This document shows, one piece after another, positions 55,173 through 64,000 of a stretch of DNA of 64,000 nucleotides. The notes below the pieces were generated by a model. The model saw only the letters and a program-made list of their open reading frames with translations, searched no databases and was not told where the DNA came from. The stretch's first letter is position 1. Each line of letters opens with the position of its first letter. Both the position numbers and the translations under genes were made by a program. Source of the DNA: Crossaster papposus (Eukaryota > Echinodermata > Asteroidea > Velatida > Solasteridae); assembly GCA_037893245.1 (NCBI GenBank), contig JBAIAA010001144.1, positions 248,001-312,000 on the forward strand, written 5' to 3'.

Positions 55173-55796
55173 GGAAAAATACAATCAAAGATGGAATTTG
55201 GAAATTACTTGTTACAAGAAAATAAATTTAGTTTGTCACTTGTCCCTATTTTCCTTTCTTTTTAAAATGTTCTACACAAAACTATGGAGCCAAAGTTCCC
55301 CCTCGCTTCACACCTAATGTTTTCTCAAACACCCCCCCCCCCCCCTTGATAAAAAAGGGGATAAACGATAGGTGTATACATGTACTTAGCCAGAGCTGGC
55401 TAAATTTAAGTACACGTAATTTTACATAAACGAGATTTGACGAGCTACATGTATGTGTACCTATAAGTTGTCGTGAATCCAACAATTTTATTTATTAAAT
55501 TAGCACGCGGAGTTGCTGTAGGCTGTGTCCGGATTACTTGGCTGCGGCTTGAAATTACGCACGAGTCTATGGTAGCAGCTACAACCACATCATACAGACT
55601 CGTGAATAATGTCAAACTGCAGCCAGAAGGCAAAATAGCGGCCAACGTTCATGCTGGATATAGAAAAAAATTCGCGTGAAAAAAGATATCCATTTTAAAA
55701 ATTAATTGCAACCTCGAGTTGAATGACAATCTTTTGACTTTTTGTATTGTATTATTATAGTTCTCTTCCTCTTTGGTCACTATCAAATGTTTTTGA

Positions 55797-55869
55797 TGTG
55801 TTTTCGGTGCTGTGCGTGTTGTCGGTTATTAGTATGACCCCCGACAACATGCACAGCACCGACAACACA
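55797..55869. repeat. 29-bp-arm hairpin
   Basis: TTTCGGTGCTGTGCGTGTTG (from 55802) pairs with CAACATGCACAGCACCGA. Arms 55797-55825 and 55841-55869 have a 15-nt loop. It lies in the nested TIR element. Confidence 0.8.
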
Positions 55870-56296
55870 TTCATTCCATAACATATTCTTCATTGACAAA
55901 TGACAAAAGAAAGAGGTACAATGTACAGAACTGTAATAACATAAAGCATGTTCGAATGTGTGGCCCCGTGTATAAGGTCAATATCATAGTTAAGAGAATA
56001 TGGCCTGTTATCGTAAATGTCATTTAAGAGCACCAAAATCGTTTTCAGAACCACAAACAAACACTGAGGTGTTATATCGCCCTGAGGCTGATTGAAGTCT
56101 AAAGTGCTAAAGTGGACGGAGGCTACCCCTAGAACTCTGGGTCTCCCGACGCCCGACGTAGGGCGGAGACCCATAGATAGAGAGGGTTTTTACAGGTTAA
56201 CTGCCGTTAAACAATAGAAACCGTGCACACATTTCGGGCACTAACTCCATACTGATCTATGAAATCCAACATGTTTCGGTGGTCCGCCTGCCGATG

Positions 56297-56521
56297 CTAA
56301 CCCATCGGCTCTCTCAGTCTCTGCAACGCGGAGTCATGTTTGGCCAGTAATTCTCTCGCTATATCTGACTGTTTTCCCCTCAAACTCTTCCATTTGTCAG
56401 CAAACTCGAGGAAGCGAGACCAGCTTTGAATAGAAAAAGGTGAAACCCTGCCTTTTGCTCCAGAGTCACAGTGCAAAATGCACGTAAATAAAGGCTCGGC
56501 GTCGTCTTCAGAAGCCACCAT
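56297..56521 (-). CDS. partial gene, probable first exon (CILHCDSG... module)
   Basis: A 74-codon frame from an ATG (MVASEDDAEPLFTCILHCDSG) contains a tidy helix-forming stretch (IQSWSRFLEFADKWKSLRGK). It resembles N-terminal modules of multi-copy invertebrate proteins often found near transposons, starting with a CxxHC pair and a Trp-x-x-Phe helix; I am recalling the style, not a named family. The frame hits a stop soon after, at the end of the ORF, and a following frame (MLDFIDQYGVSARNVC) suggests a frameshift or splice. Confidence 0.4.
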   Translation of the reverse strand: MVASEDDAEPLFTCILHCDSGAKGRVSPFSIQSWSRFLEFADKWKSLRGKQSDIARELLAKHDSALQRLREPMG

Positions 56522-56867
56522 GTTGGATTGCTGTACGCCGCCACCGGGTCAGAAACTGTGCGTAACCAGAGCGCTGATTGGATGCCGACGGAGACTCATA
56601 ACACAGTATTTCCGATTGGTCACAATTTAGGTTTAGTCACGTGGGTGCCGTTTTGTTAAATGAAACTGTGTTTCAGTTTTGGCTTCAGTTATGCAGTTTG
56701 GCAATAACGCTGGTGCCAAACACGGGCCAAAGCCTAGGTTCAAGTAACGGCAAGTTTTGTAAAAAAATAAAAATCGGTCCATATTTTCGCAAAAAATACA
56801 CCAAAAGTGCCACTTTTGCAAAAATGAACAGTAATTTTTGTATTTAGCAACAACAACTTGAATGAAC

Positions 56868-58848
56868 TTCGATGTTTTCATTTTGTACCAAAATGGGGAT
56901 CACGAACGAACACAATAATCGCACTCGTCCCATGGTCTATACCCGTCGGGGGACTATTCGTACCGTGGCCGGTATCAACGCGGCCAATTTTAATATCGCA
57001 CCAAAGGTCGTCGGTATCAAAACCGAACTCGCTGGTCAAGACCACCTCAGCTGTCGGAGGAGTCAAGCGTAAAGACAAGATAGATGATCTGCGTGAGACA
57101 AAACGCAAGGAAACGGTGAATGTAAGTAAGTACCACTGTGTTTCTCCATCATTGCCCGTAGCTGGAAGGCTACAATATTTTATATCACAATGGATAGCCA
57201 TAACAACTGATGCTTGGGTACTCGATACAGTTTCCCATTGTCGCATTGAGTTTAGAGAAACCCCAATTCAAACACGAACTCCGACACCCATTGTGTTGTC
57301 CGAGTCGGAATCGAGGCAGATGCCGAAGTAAGCGCCGTGTTGGACAAGGGCGCATTCGAGCCAGCAGCTGGTCATGCAAATTCTACTTTTCTTTCGAATA
57401 TTTTCCTTCGTCCTAAAAAGGACGCATCAATGCGACCAATCATCAACCTAAAAGAATTAAACAAATTTGTCAAATTCCATCATTTCAAAATGGAAAGTTT
57501 CGAAGGCGCATTGACGCTTTTACGTCGCAGTTGTTTTTAGCATCGATTGATGCGTGTTTTACCATACCAATAGCCAGTGATCATCTGGCGGGGTAAACAT
57601 TGGCAATTCACATGCCTACGTTTTGGCCTTACAAGTGCCCCTAGAATATTTACCAAGGTAATGAAACCCGATACGGCCAAGTTACGTAATATGGGTCATG
57701 TGTCCACTACCTATATTGACGATTCCCTTGTCTCAGGAATGTACAGGCAACGTGCAATCTCTTGACATCCATTGGGTTTGTTATTAATGACAAAAAGTCG
57801 TGCACAATTCCAGCTCAGAAATTGGAGTATTTGGGTTTCGTAATAAATACGGCGGAAATGTCAGTACGCCTTCCATCTCGTAAAATACACGGTGTCGCTG
57901 AGAGTTACACTCAGTTGATGCAACAGCGGAACCCTACTATTCAGTTAGTGTCACGGGATATTGGCAAATTAGTATCCTATAGGACCGTTGTATTATAGAA
58001 GTCTAGAAACGGCCAAAGACGAGGCACTAAAAACAAACAAGGGTAATTTTCAGGCCCATATGACTTTGCCGCCACAAGCTATATGCGACTTAAAATGGTG
58101 GATCGAAAATTTGTCTAGTTCTTTTAGAACCATTAGCAAATCACAAAAGACCTATGTGGAGATAGAAACCGACGCCTCCAACAGCGGTTGGGGAGCGTCG
58201 TGCCCAACTTTGAATTTACGAACAAATGGCAGATGGCACGTCAATGAGTCAAATCTGCACATCAAATAACTTTTGGCAATTTTGTATGCAATGAAATCCT
58301 TTGTGCATCATGTACGCGGCAAAGCCGTGACAGTGAAAACTGATAACACAACCGCTGCCTCCTATCTTAATCATTATGGACGGTTGCAAGTCCAAAGAAC
58401 TTAACGACATATCGAGACAACTGTGGACTTGGTGTTTACAACATAAAATATGGCCAGTAGCATATCACATTCCTGGTAAATCTAATACCGATGCAGATTT
58501 GTTGTCACCGTTCATTTAGTAATAGTTTGAAATGGAAGCTAAGCTCGGAAATATTCCAGCTGGTGCTATCTTATTTTAATGTTGAGCCAACAATTGATAT
58601 GTTTGCCTTCAGACTAAATTATCAGATACAACCTTCTGTGTCATGGGACCCCGAGGCAGCGTCATATGACGCATTTACAATTCAGTGGAAAAACCTTTTT
58701 TCCTTATTGTTTTTCTCCTTTTGCCCTTATTAACAGAGTTCTGCAAAAGACAGAGTCCGAAGGAGTAACGATCGTGCTGATCTTTCCGCACTGGACAACG
58801 CAAACTTGGTTCCCGAGACTTTTGCGTCTTCTCGTAGAGTCATCGTAA
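56868..58848 (+). pseudogene. DIRS element 2 RT/RNase H, broken
   Basis: Fragments in order: GRLQYFISQWIAITTDAWVL (about 57165), RPKKDASMRPIINLKELNKF, LRFGLTSAPRIFTKVMKP, YIDD (about 57711), PAQKLEYLGFVINTAEMSV, then RNase H pieces (EIETDASNSGWGASC, TVKTDNTTAASYLNHYG) and the MFAFRLNYQIQPSVSWDP region. The same domains occur in the intact element. At least five stops or frameshifts separate them. The catalytic first Asp region is damaged (after TLLRRS). No function expected. Confidence 0.85.
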
Positions 58849-58909
58849 CTTGCAGGAGGTCTGAGCTCCCTTAAGGTTCACTTTAGTCTAAGAGTCCAAG
58901 TTCGGCCAT

Positions 58910-60535
58910 CAGCAGTACATGTAAATACAACATTTACAGAGAGTTACAAACATAATATTTACAGACGTATAGGGATGTTTATAGGAATCCAAAACATTAT
59001 ATCAATTCTGATTTACGAGATAGGCGAAAACCCGTCAAAAATAACTTGGGGGAAAAAGAGAAGGGAAATTCCCATCTGGCTCCACATTATAGTGGCAACC
59101 AAGTTATAACTCCGTAGATCAGCGCAATTGGCATAATATCTAACGGATGACATGTCAGAGCTCCGATTTAAATGTGCTTAATGAGTCCAATGTTCGCAAT
59201 TGTTCGGGCAGATTATTCCAAATATTTGCACCACTCACAGCGAAACTTGTGGCGTAGCATTCTTTTTTTGGCGAAAGGAACTTTCAGTGCCGTGTGGGTT
59301 GATTGCCTTGTTTTGCGAATAACTGTAAGTGGTGTGAAAATATTTGTCATGTACAAAGGAGTCATTTTGTTGAGACTTTTGAAGACAAGAATAGCCTTTT
59401 TTTGACTCGACTCTTTTTGAAAAAGGAGCCCAATTAAGACGAGCAAACATATCCTCTGAAGGGGTGAGGAAAGTACATTTGAGGATTATCCGCGCGGCTC
59501 TTTTGAGACATCTGTTTAACATATTATCGTGAGATATGTACCTTCCTCCCCACACAGTACAACAATACTCTAATGTTGGCATAACTAAACTTACAAATAG
59601 TGTGTGTAGGCTGTGTTGGGGAACACAATCACGGATTCTTCTTAGTATACCTAATTTAGATACAACAGTTTTTCTTACGTATTCGACATTAATAACTACA
59701 CCCAGACATTTATAAGACTTCACATTTTCAATACGAATACCAGCAATGCATACATTTAAATCAACATTACATTTTTTCTGCCTTGTACCAATAAGCATGC
59801 ATTTGGTTTTGGTGGCATTTAACCTAGCTTGTTTCTTACGCACCAGTTGTGAAAACTAATAAGAGCTGTATTTAAGCTACTTTCTATTATATTAATGTTG
59901 GAGGAGCTACACGTTAATGTGGAGTCATCAGCGTACATAAATAAGTTGCAGTTTGGGGCAGTACGACTTAAACCGATTAATTACAGAAGATGACATGTTC
60001 CTCCTTTTCTAGTTTCTTTAGTAAGATTTCATGATCAACACAATCAAATGCTTTACTGAGATCTATAAACACACTGCCTGTAACTTGTTCATTCTCCATG
60101 GCCGCAAAACACTTGTTTGTTAAGTCGTGTAAGATGCTTTCAGTTGAGTGCAGGGGTCTAAATCCCGACTGGCAACTAGGAATCAGATTGTTTTCATCAA
60201 GGTATCTGTATACCGATGAGTGCACCCATCTTTCTAAAATCTTAGAGATAATTGGCAGTATAGAAATAGGCCGATAGTTACCTGTACTACATTTATCTCC
60301 TCCATTGTGAATTGGTGTTACTAAAGCATGTTTCCGATTTTTAGGGTATCGCTCACATCTTATAGACAGGTTACAAATATGAGTTAAAGATTTAATGGTA
60401 TGTTGACAGAAATGTTTAAAAATGGTGCAAAATACAGCACCATAAATACGACCAGGAGCGCTCTGTCTGCTCTACTCTACTCTGCCTCTCTGACAGCACG
60501 GAACAAAAGTTCGGCAGCCATCTGTTGGTAACTAC
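58910..60535 (-). mobile_element. LINE fragment inserted in DIRS element 2
   Basis: The minus strand encodes RT pieces: GNYRPISILPIISKILERWV, SGFRPLHSTESILHDL, FIDLSKAFDCVDHEILLKKL (first catalytic Asp), then, after a visible internal deletion, MYADDSTLTCSSSN (YADD at about 59924-59935) and a thumb/C-terminal frame (59235-59843). It is a CR1/Jockey-like LINE, truncated at its 5' end and missing the TAAA tail. It shares its 3' UTR with 48022-48240. Confidence 0.85.
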
Positions 60536-61193
60536 ATTTATGAAAGGAATATCTAACCTAAGACCACAGACACCTCGATATTCCTACACATGGGATGTAA
60601 ACATTTAGCTCCAGTACATATCTACGTTAGAGCCAGCCAGTTGCGTCAATTTCTATTAAAAGCCTCGCCTACAAACGCGTATGTTTATGCGCGATCACAA
60701 CGGGTCAAAGGCCCAAACGTTGGCATTGTTTGCTACGGACAATATTTCCATTGGACTGGACTCGGTTCAAATTAGGACAACAGAACCGACCAAGACTGCC
60801 CAGACTGGTAAGAAACAGCCGCTTATCTTCTTGTCGGCTTATCCCACTGACGGAACATTGTGCGTAAATCGAACTAAGCAATGGCGACAAAACAAAACAA
60901 AACTGTTTTTAAGTTACGCATCACCGCACTCAGAGGTTGCTTCCTCAACCATATCGAGATGGCTTAAAAAATTACTTCATGAAGCAGGCATTGATACATC
61001 GGTGTTTAAAGGACACAGTGTCCGTTCTGCATGTACTTCAGCGGCCGCAAACAAGGGTCTACCAATAGACACAATCATGAAAACAGCTGGTTGTACGAGA
61101 GATTCCACGTTTGGTCGATTTTATCATAAACCGACAGCCGTCAATTTGGTGGCAAAAGAATTTGCACAATCGGTTCTCAGCATTGCTGTTTAA
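60536..61193 (+). pseudogene. DIRS element 2 tyrosine recombinase, C-terminal part
   Basis: Starts with KGISNLRPQTPRYSYTWDV, matching KGVLNLRPPQPRYKSTWNV of the intact copy, so the core-binding N-terminus is lost, probably together with the LINE insertion. After a stop and shift, the frame from 60681 keeps SGxSR-like SSTISRWLKKLLHEAGIDTS, the His-x-x-Arg motif GHSVRSACTSAA and the Tyr in GRFYHK. The upstream catalytic Arg (in a region around 60700) is not recognisable. Confidence 0.82.
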
Positions 61194-61647
61194 ATGTTGA
61201 AAACTTCAAAATTGTATAAATGTTACTCATTAAACATTGAAGCGGTTCATTTACTTTTCGTTTGATAAAGGTCAATATAGACCAATCGCAGAATGGTTGA
61301 ATATTTAGATGTTTGTGTTTTGGGTATTGGTCAAAATTGATAGACCATGCTCTTGTTCATTTTATTTATGAACTTAATAAGTAAACTTGTTTTGACGAGT
61401 ATAATACATGTCACCTACTGTTTGTAACATTCCCGGGAGGAACATTTATTTAGGGAAAATGACCTTCATAAATTCGAGGATGACAGATGATTAATGTAAA
61501 ACATACTTAAAGAAAATGTGTTCTTTTTTAAAATTAAGTTTGAGAAGAATACACAATGTATTTTCAATTTTCTTCGTGTAATTGATATTTCAAGATTGGT
61601 TTTCAATATGTTCTGTTGCTATATATCACACTGGCGAAGCTTTGAAG

Positions 61648-61757
61648 TCTCACGTGATTCCGAATGGAGGTGATGGTGAAGTAGAATTTACCCGTCAAAC
61701 GAGAGAAGTGAAGTTTGATGGGAATTCTACGAATGCATTACCGGAATGAGAAGTCAC
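61648..61757. repeat. internal complementary region of DIRS element 2
   Basis: TCTCACGTGATTCCGAATGG (61648) is the exact inverse of 52459-52479. AGAGAAGTGAAGTTTGATGG (61702) is the inverse of the right end at 61992-62011. Both ends are thus represented side by side, as in the intact copy. Confidence 0.85.
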
Positions 61758-61850
61758 GGGGCGCCCTCCCATACAGGAGTTTCCTCCCTCCCATACAGGA
61801 GTTTATCCCTCCCATGATTTCTGAGCCAGTGTGATGATCTGCTTTGAAAG

Positions 61851-62011
61851 ACTGACGGGTGAGCAAGGAAATGACTCTTATAGGCAGACTACCCTTCATT
61901 TCTATTGTTGCTTTAAATAAGTGGCATACCTCAGTTCTACCGAACAATACAATCTCACGTGACTAGACTCCTCATTCCGTTCATGGAATTCCCATCAAAC
62001 TTCACTTCTCT
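61851..62011. repeat. right inverted repeat and end of DIRS element 2
   Basis: 61851-61964 is the reverse complement of 52470-52584. The outer part (CTCCTCATTCCGTTCATGG, then CCCATCAAACTTCACTTCTC) differs from the left end and recurs only in the internal complementary region. Confidence 0.85.
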
Positions 62012-62739
62012 GACAGTGCGCCCTCAATGGACGCAATGCAGTTATGTTTCAAATGTACATTCATATCCACGGTCGACATACAATTTCACGACATTTGTGC
62101 ACGATAAATGTTAAAGTTTGCGCAATAGCGATATGTTTCGGAGTGTTTTTATAGAGATAATGTTGTAATATTTCAGTATTGACAATGTGAAAGAAAGAAA
62201 TTTGCCCAAAAGCCATCACGAAAGAAATCAATAATTTGTTAACGCTCCAAAACTCAAAGGACTGCAAAATGGTCGACGCCACGGAATTGGGGGGCAAAGC
62301 CGAATACGAAGCAAAGGTTTCAAAAAACCTATAATGTGGCCGGCATATAGCTGGTACACTGCAAACAATATTTTCTTATAAGAACAATTTTCTTGATATT
62401 TTCTTAGTATAGGTTTTCTCGGTCAATTTTGGCAAATGAGCAGCCAATTTAACCACTGGGCCATTCTATTTCGCGCGAAATCGAATGCTGCTGAAAATGA
62501 TCATTCGATTTCGTTTTATGACTAGTCAAATGTACTGTTGCGTCATTCGATTTAACAAAATAATCATTAGGCAGGCATTTCTGTGATTTGTGCAATCTAA
62601 AAAACGCTTTGTTAAACTGTTGGTTTTTTTTGAATGAAAAGGCATACATACGGTTCACTTAATGGCACTTGAGTCACTTTGCTGATGTACTTCGAAGACG
62701 AGCTTTCGCTACAGTTTCACACGCATATTTCTAGAAATG

Positions 62740-63220
62740 ACAGCTCGTGGTCGCTACGCAAGAGTGTCACAGGTAGCTCAAGGGAAACGAGCAAGACTAC
62801 CTTGAGCTTGCGGTCAATTTGAACACCCACAAGTCCACAGCAAGATCAATTGTTGCAACATATTTGAGGACTGGAAGGCGAGAGACGCTGTCGAGAGGAG
62901 GAGCAACCCACATCGAGATGGATGATGACATGCGAAACCATCTGCAAGGCATCCGTTACGCTAATCCCATCTTGACACTTCAACTTTAATGAAGTTTTTG
63001 AGTTTAAGTGAGCATATGCCAGAAAAGCCTGAGGTTTCTAGTGGAGGACGTCCCTGATGCAAACAAATCCCCTGAAGTTCTTGATCAACGCGTCCAGCAC
63101 GGAGATGGCCCACTCTGCATTCAAGGCTGCAGTTAAACGCATCCTTGGGTTACCTGAGTGGCAACAACGTGACGGAGACAGACAGGCTGCCCGGTAAAGC
63201 AGGAATGAACATGCAGCAGT
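62740..63220 (+). pseudogene. DDE-type (IS630-like, DDE_3) transposase remnant
   Basis: A frame reads ARGRYARVSQVAQGKRAR, then NLNTHKSTARSIVATYLRTG, RRETLSRGGATHIEMDDDMR and MPEKPEVSS. This is a paired-like helix-turn-helix followed by the arginine-rich hinge seen in IS630-like eukaryotic transposases. Then, in another frame, DANKSPEVLDQRVQ resembles the start of their catalytic part. Several shifts and stops occur, and the DDE core is not recognisable downstream. I saw no TIRs. Confidence 0.55.
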
Positions 63221-63229
63221 GGAGTTGCG

Positions 63230-64000
63230 ATCTCCTTCAACAAGCAGCCACTCAGAACGTTAATGTCATCACCCAAGTAAAGTGCATGCAGTGGTACAAC
63301 CATACCCAAACATAATGCCAAGATGGTTGAGAAAGAAACAACATAAACAATACAAAACCAGAAAAAACCATAAAGAAACACCCCATTCAAACACAATACA
63401 AAATTAGGTCCTGGTCAGTTAACCAATAAAGACCCCCCCCCCCCCAAACAAACAAACAAAACAAGAAAAAAATTAAGTAGAAAACAAAGAAGAAGAAAAA
63501 ACCTAATGGGCCCCGTGTAAAATCTACTGGAAACATAAATAAAGAAAAATAAGGTTTGTCTGAATTAAAGTGAAGATACGAAACAGTTGCGTCTTTATCA
63601 GTTGCTTTCTTTATCGTACTTATTTGAATTCTCATTTAGCGAAATTGATTGCCTCTTTACGAAATTGAAAACAACCAATCTTCCTGGGCACCTTTGGCTT
63701 GGTTTAACTACCCACGAGGCGTGGGTGAGTTACCTGTGAGGAAAGTTACCCAAGCTGTCCGCACTGGACTTGAAATGGGCAAGTTACCCATTGGCTCGGT
63801 TAGTTTGCCCAAATTAAGTCCAGTGCGGCAGGGCTTTAGAAGCTAATGGAACGTATCTCATTAGCATAAGAAAAGGTTTCTTACCAAAGGTAGTGGTGTG
63901 ATGCTGCGTTCTCCCAAGGAATCTGTGTCGAGGCTGGACATTATTAGTGGACCGATTTAGCCTTATCCAAAATTAAGTGTGCCCTGTGGCTTGTTCCTTT
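63230..64000. other. no gene seen
   Basis: Contains a C-run (about 63431-63445), an A/G-rich stretch and short direct repeats around CAAGTTACCC. No recognisable coding region or TIR. Confidence 0.5.

Larger units (their letters stand above)
53797..56823. mobile_element. ~3-kb TIR element inserted in DIRS element 2
   Basis: TTTTGCAAAAGTGGCACTT at 53797 is inverted as AAGTGCCACTTTTGCAAAA ending at 56823 (about 23 bp with CCAAAA/CCAAAT inside). It separates the gag part from the RT part of the DIRS element, so it is the younger insertion. It may carry a small minus-strand gene (exons near 56297-56521 and 55073-55172). Target duplication not resolved. Confidence 0.65.
52459..62011 (+). mobile_element. 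second DIRS-type element, decayed and interrupted, 9.6 kb span
   Basis: It is bounded by inverted repeats (52470-52584 against 61851-61964). Inside are gag, RT/RNase H and tyrosine recombinase remnants in plus-strand order, and an internal complementary region at 61648-61757. The excess length comes from a ~3-kb TIR element inside the gag region and a LINE fragment between the polymerase and recombinase parts. Its ends are unrelated in sequence to the intact element at 31-36 kb, so it is a different DIRS family. Confidence 0.88.

Overview
This is genomic DNA from an animal, most likely a marine invertebrate. The signs are spliced genes with GT-AG introns, a secreted PAN + fibrinogen-related protein, a C2H2 zinc-finger gene of the HTGEKPF type, an A/B-type mitotic cyclin and a dense, mixed load of transposons. 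A non-vertebrate deuterostome such as an echinoderm would fit, but the sequence alone does not prove it.

Layout. 1-1.7 kb: an intact single-exon PAN/FReD gene, with its 5' region repeated in decayed form near 7.1-7.5 kb and 12.2-12.85 kb. 3.24-6.94 kb: a complete piggyBac-type transposon with TTAA at both ends and a two-exon transposase. 10.36-12.23 kb: nested terminal-inverted-repeat (TIR) elements, one with a perfect 9-bp target duplication. 12.9-15.9 kb: two sister 1.24-kb foldback elements inside a GGGCCC-rich minisatellite. 16.0-22.4 kb: a recent tandem segmental duplication whose second copy carries a 5'-truncated LINE, the first copy giving the empty site. 22.7-25.2 kb: a G-rich minisatellite and a 20-finger C2H2 gene on the minus strand. 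26-30 kb: small elements with readable target duplications (TTAA, 8 bp, 9 bp) and a 167-nt almost perfect hairpin. 31.19-36.37 kb: an apparently complete DIRS-type tyrosine-recombinase retrotransposon on the minus strand, with inverted repeats, an internal complementary region, gag, RT/RNase H and recombinase. 37-40.5 kb: short-word repeats and another palindromic element. 41.5-50.2 kb: a cyclin gene resolved into eight phase-consistent exons (443 aa). 52.46-62.01 kb: a second, decayed DIRS-type element on the plus strand, broken by a ~3-kb TIR element and by a LINE fragment. 62.7-63.2 kb: remnants of a DDE transposase.

The host genes (FReD, zinc finger, cyclin, perhaps a small exon near 28.3 kb) show no shared pathway. 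The window is mostly a stratified record of transposition, with several insertions that can be ordered in time. The most notable signals are: a canonical A_AAA_AAC heptamer immediately before the gag stop of the intact DIRS element, with pol in the -1 frame and lacking its own start; the same element's preserved circle-junction-like architecture; many foldback elements able to form long dsRNA; and a mitotic cyclin without a visible destruction box or KEN box.
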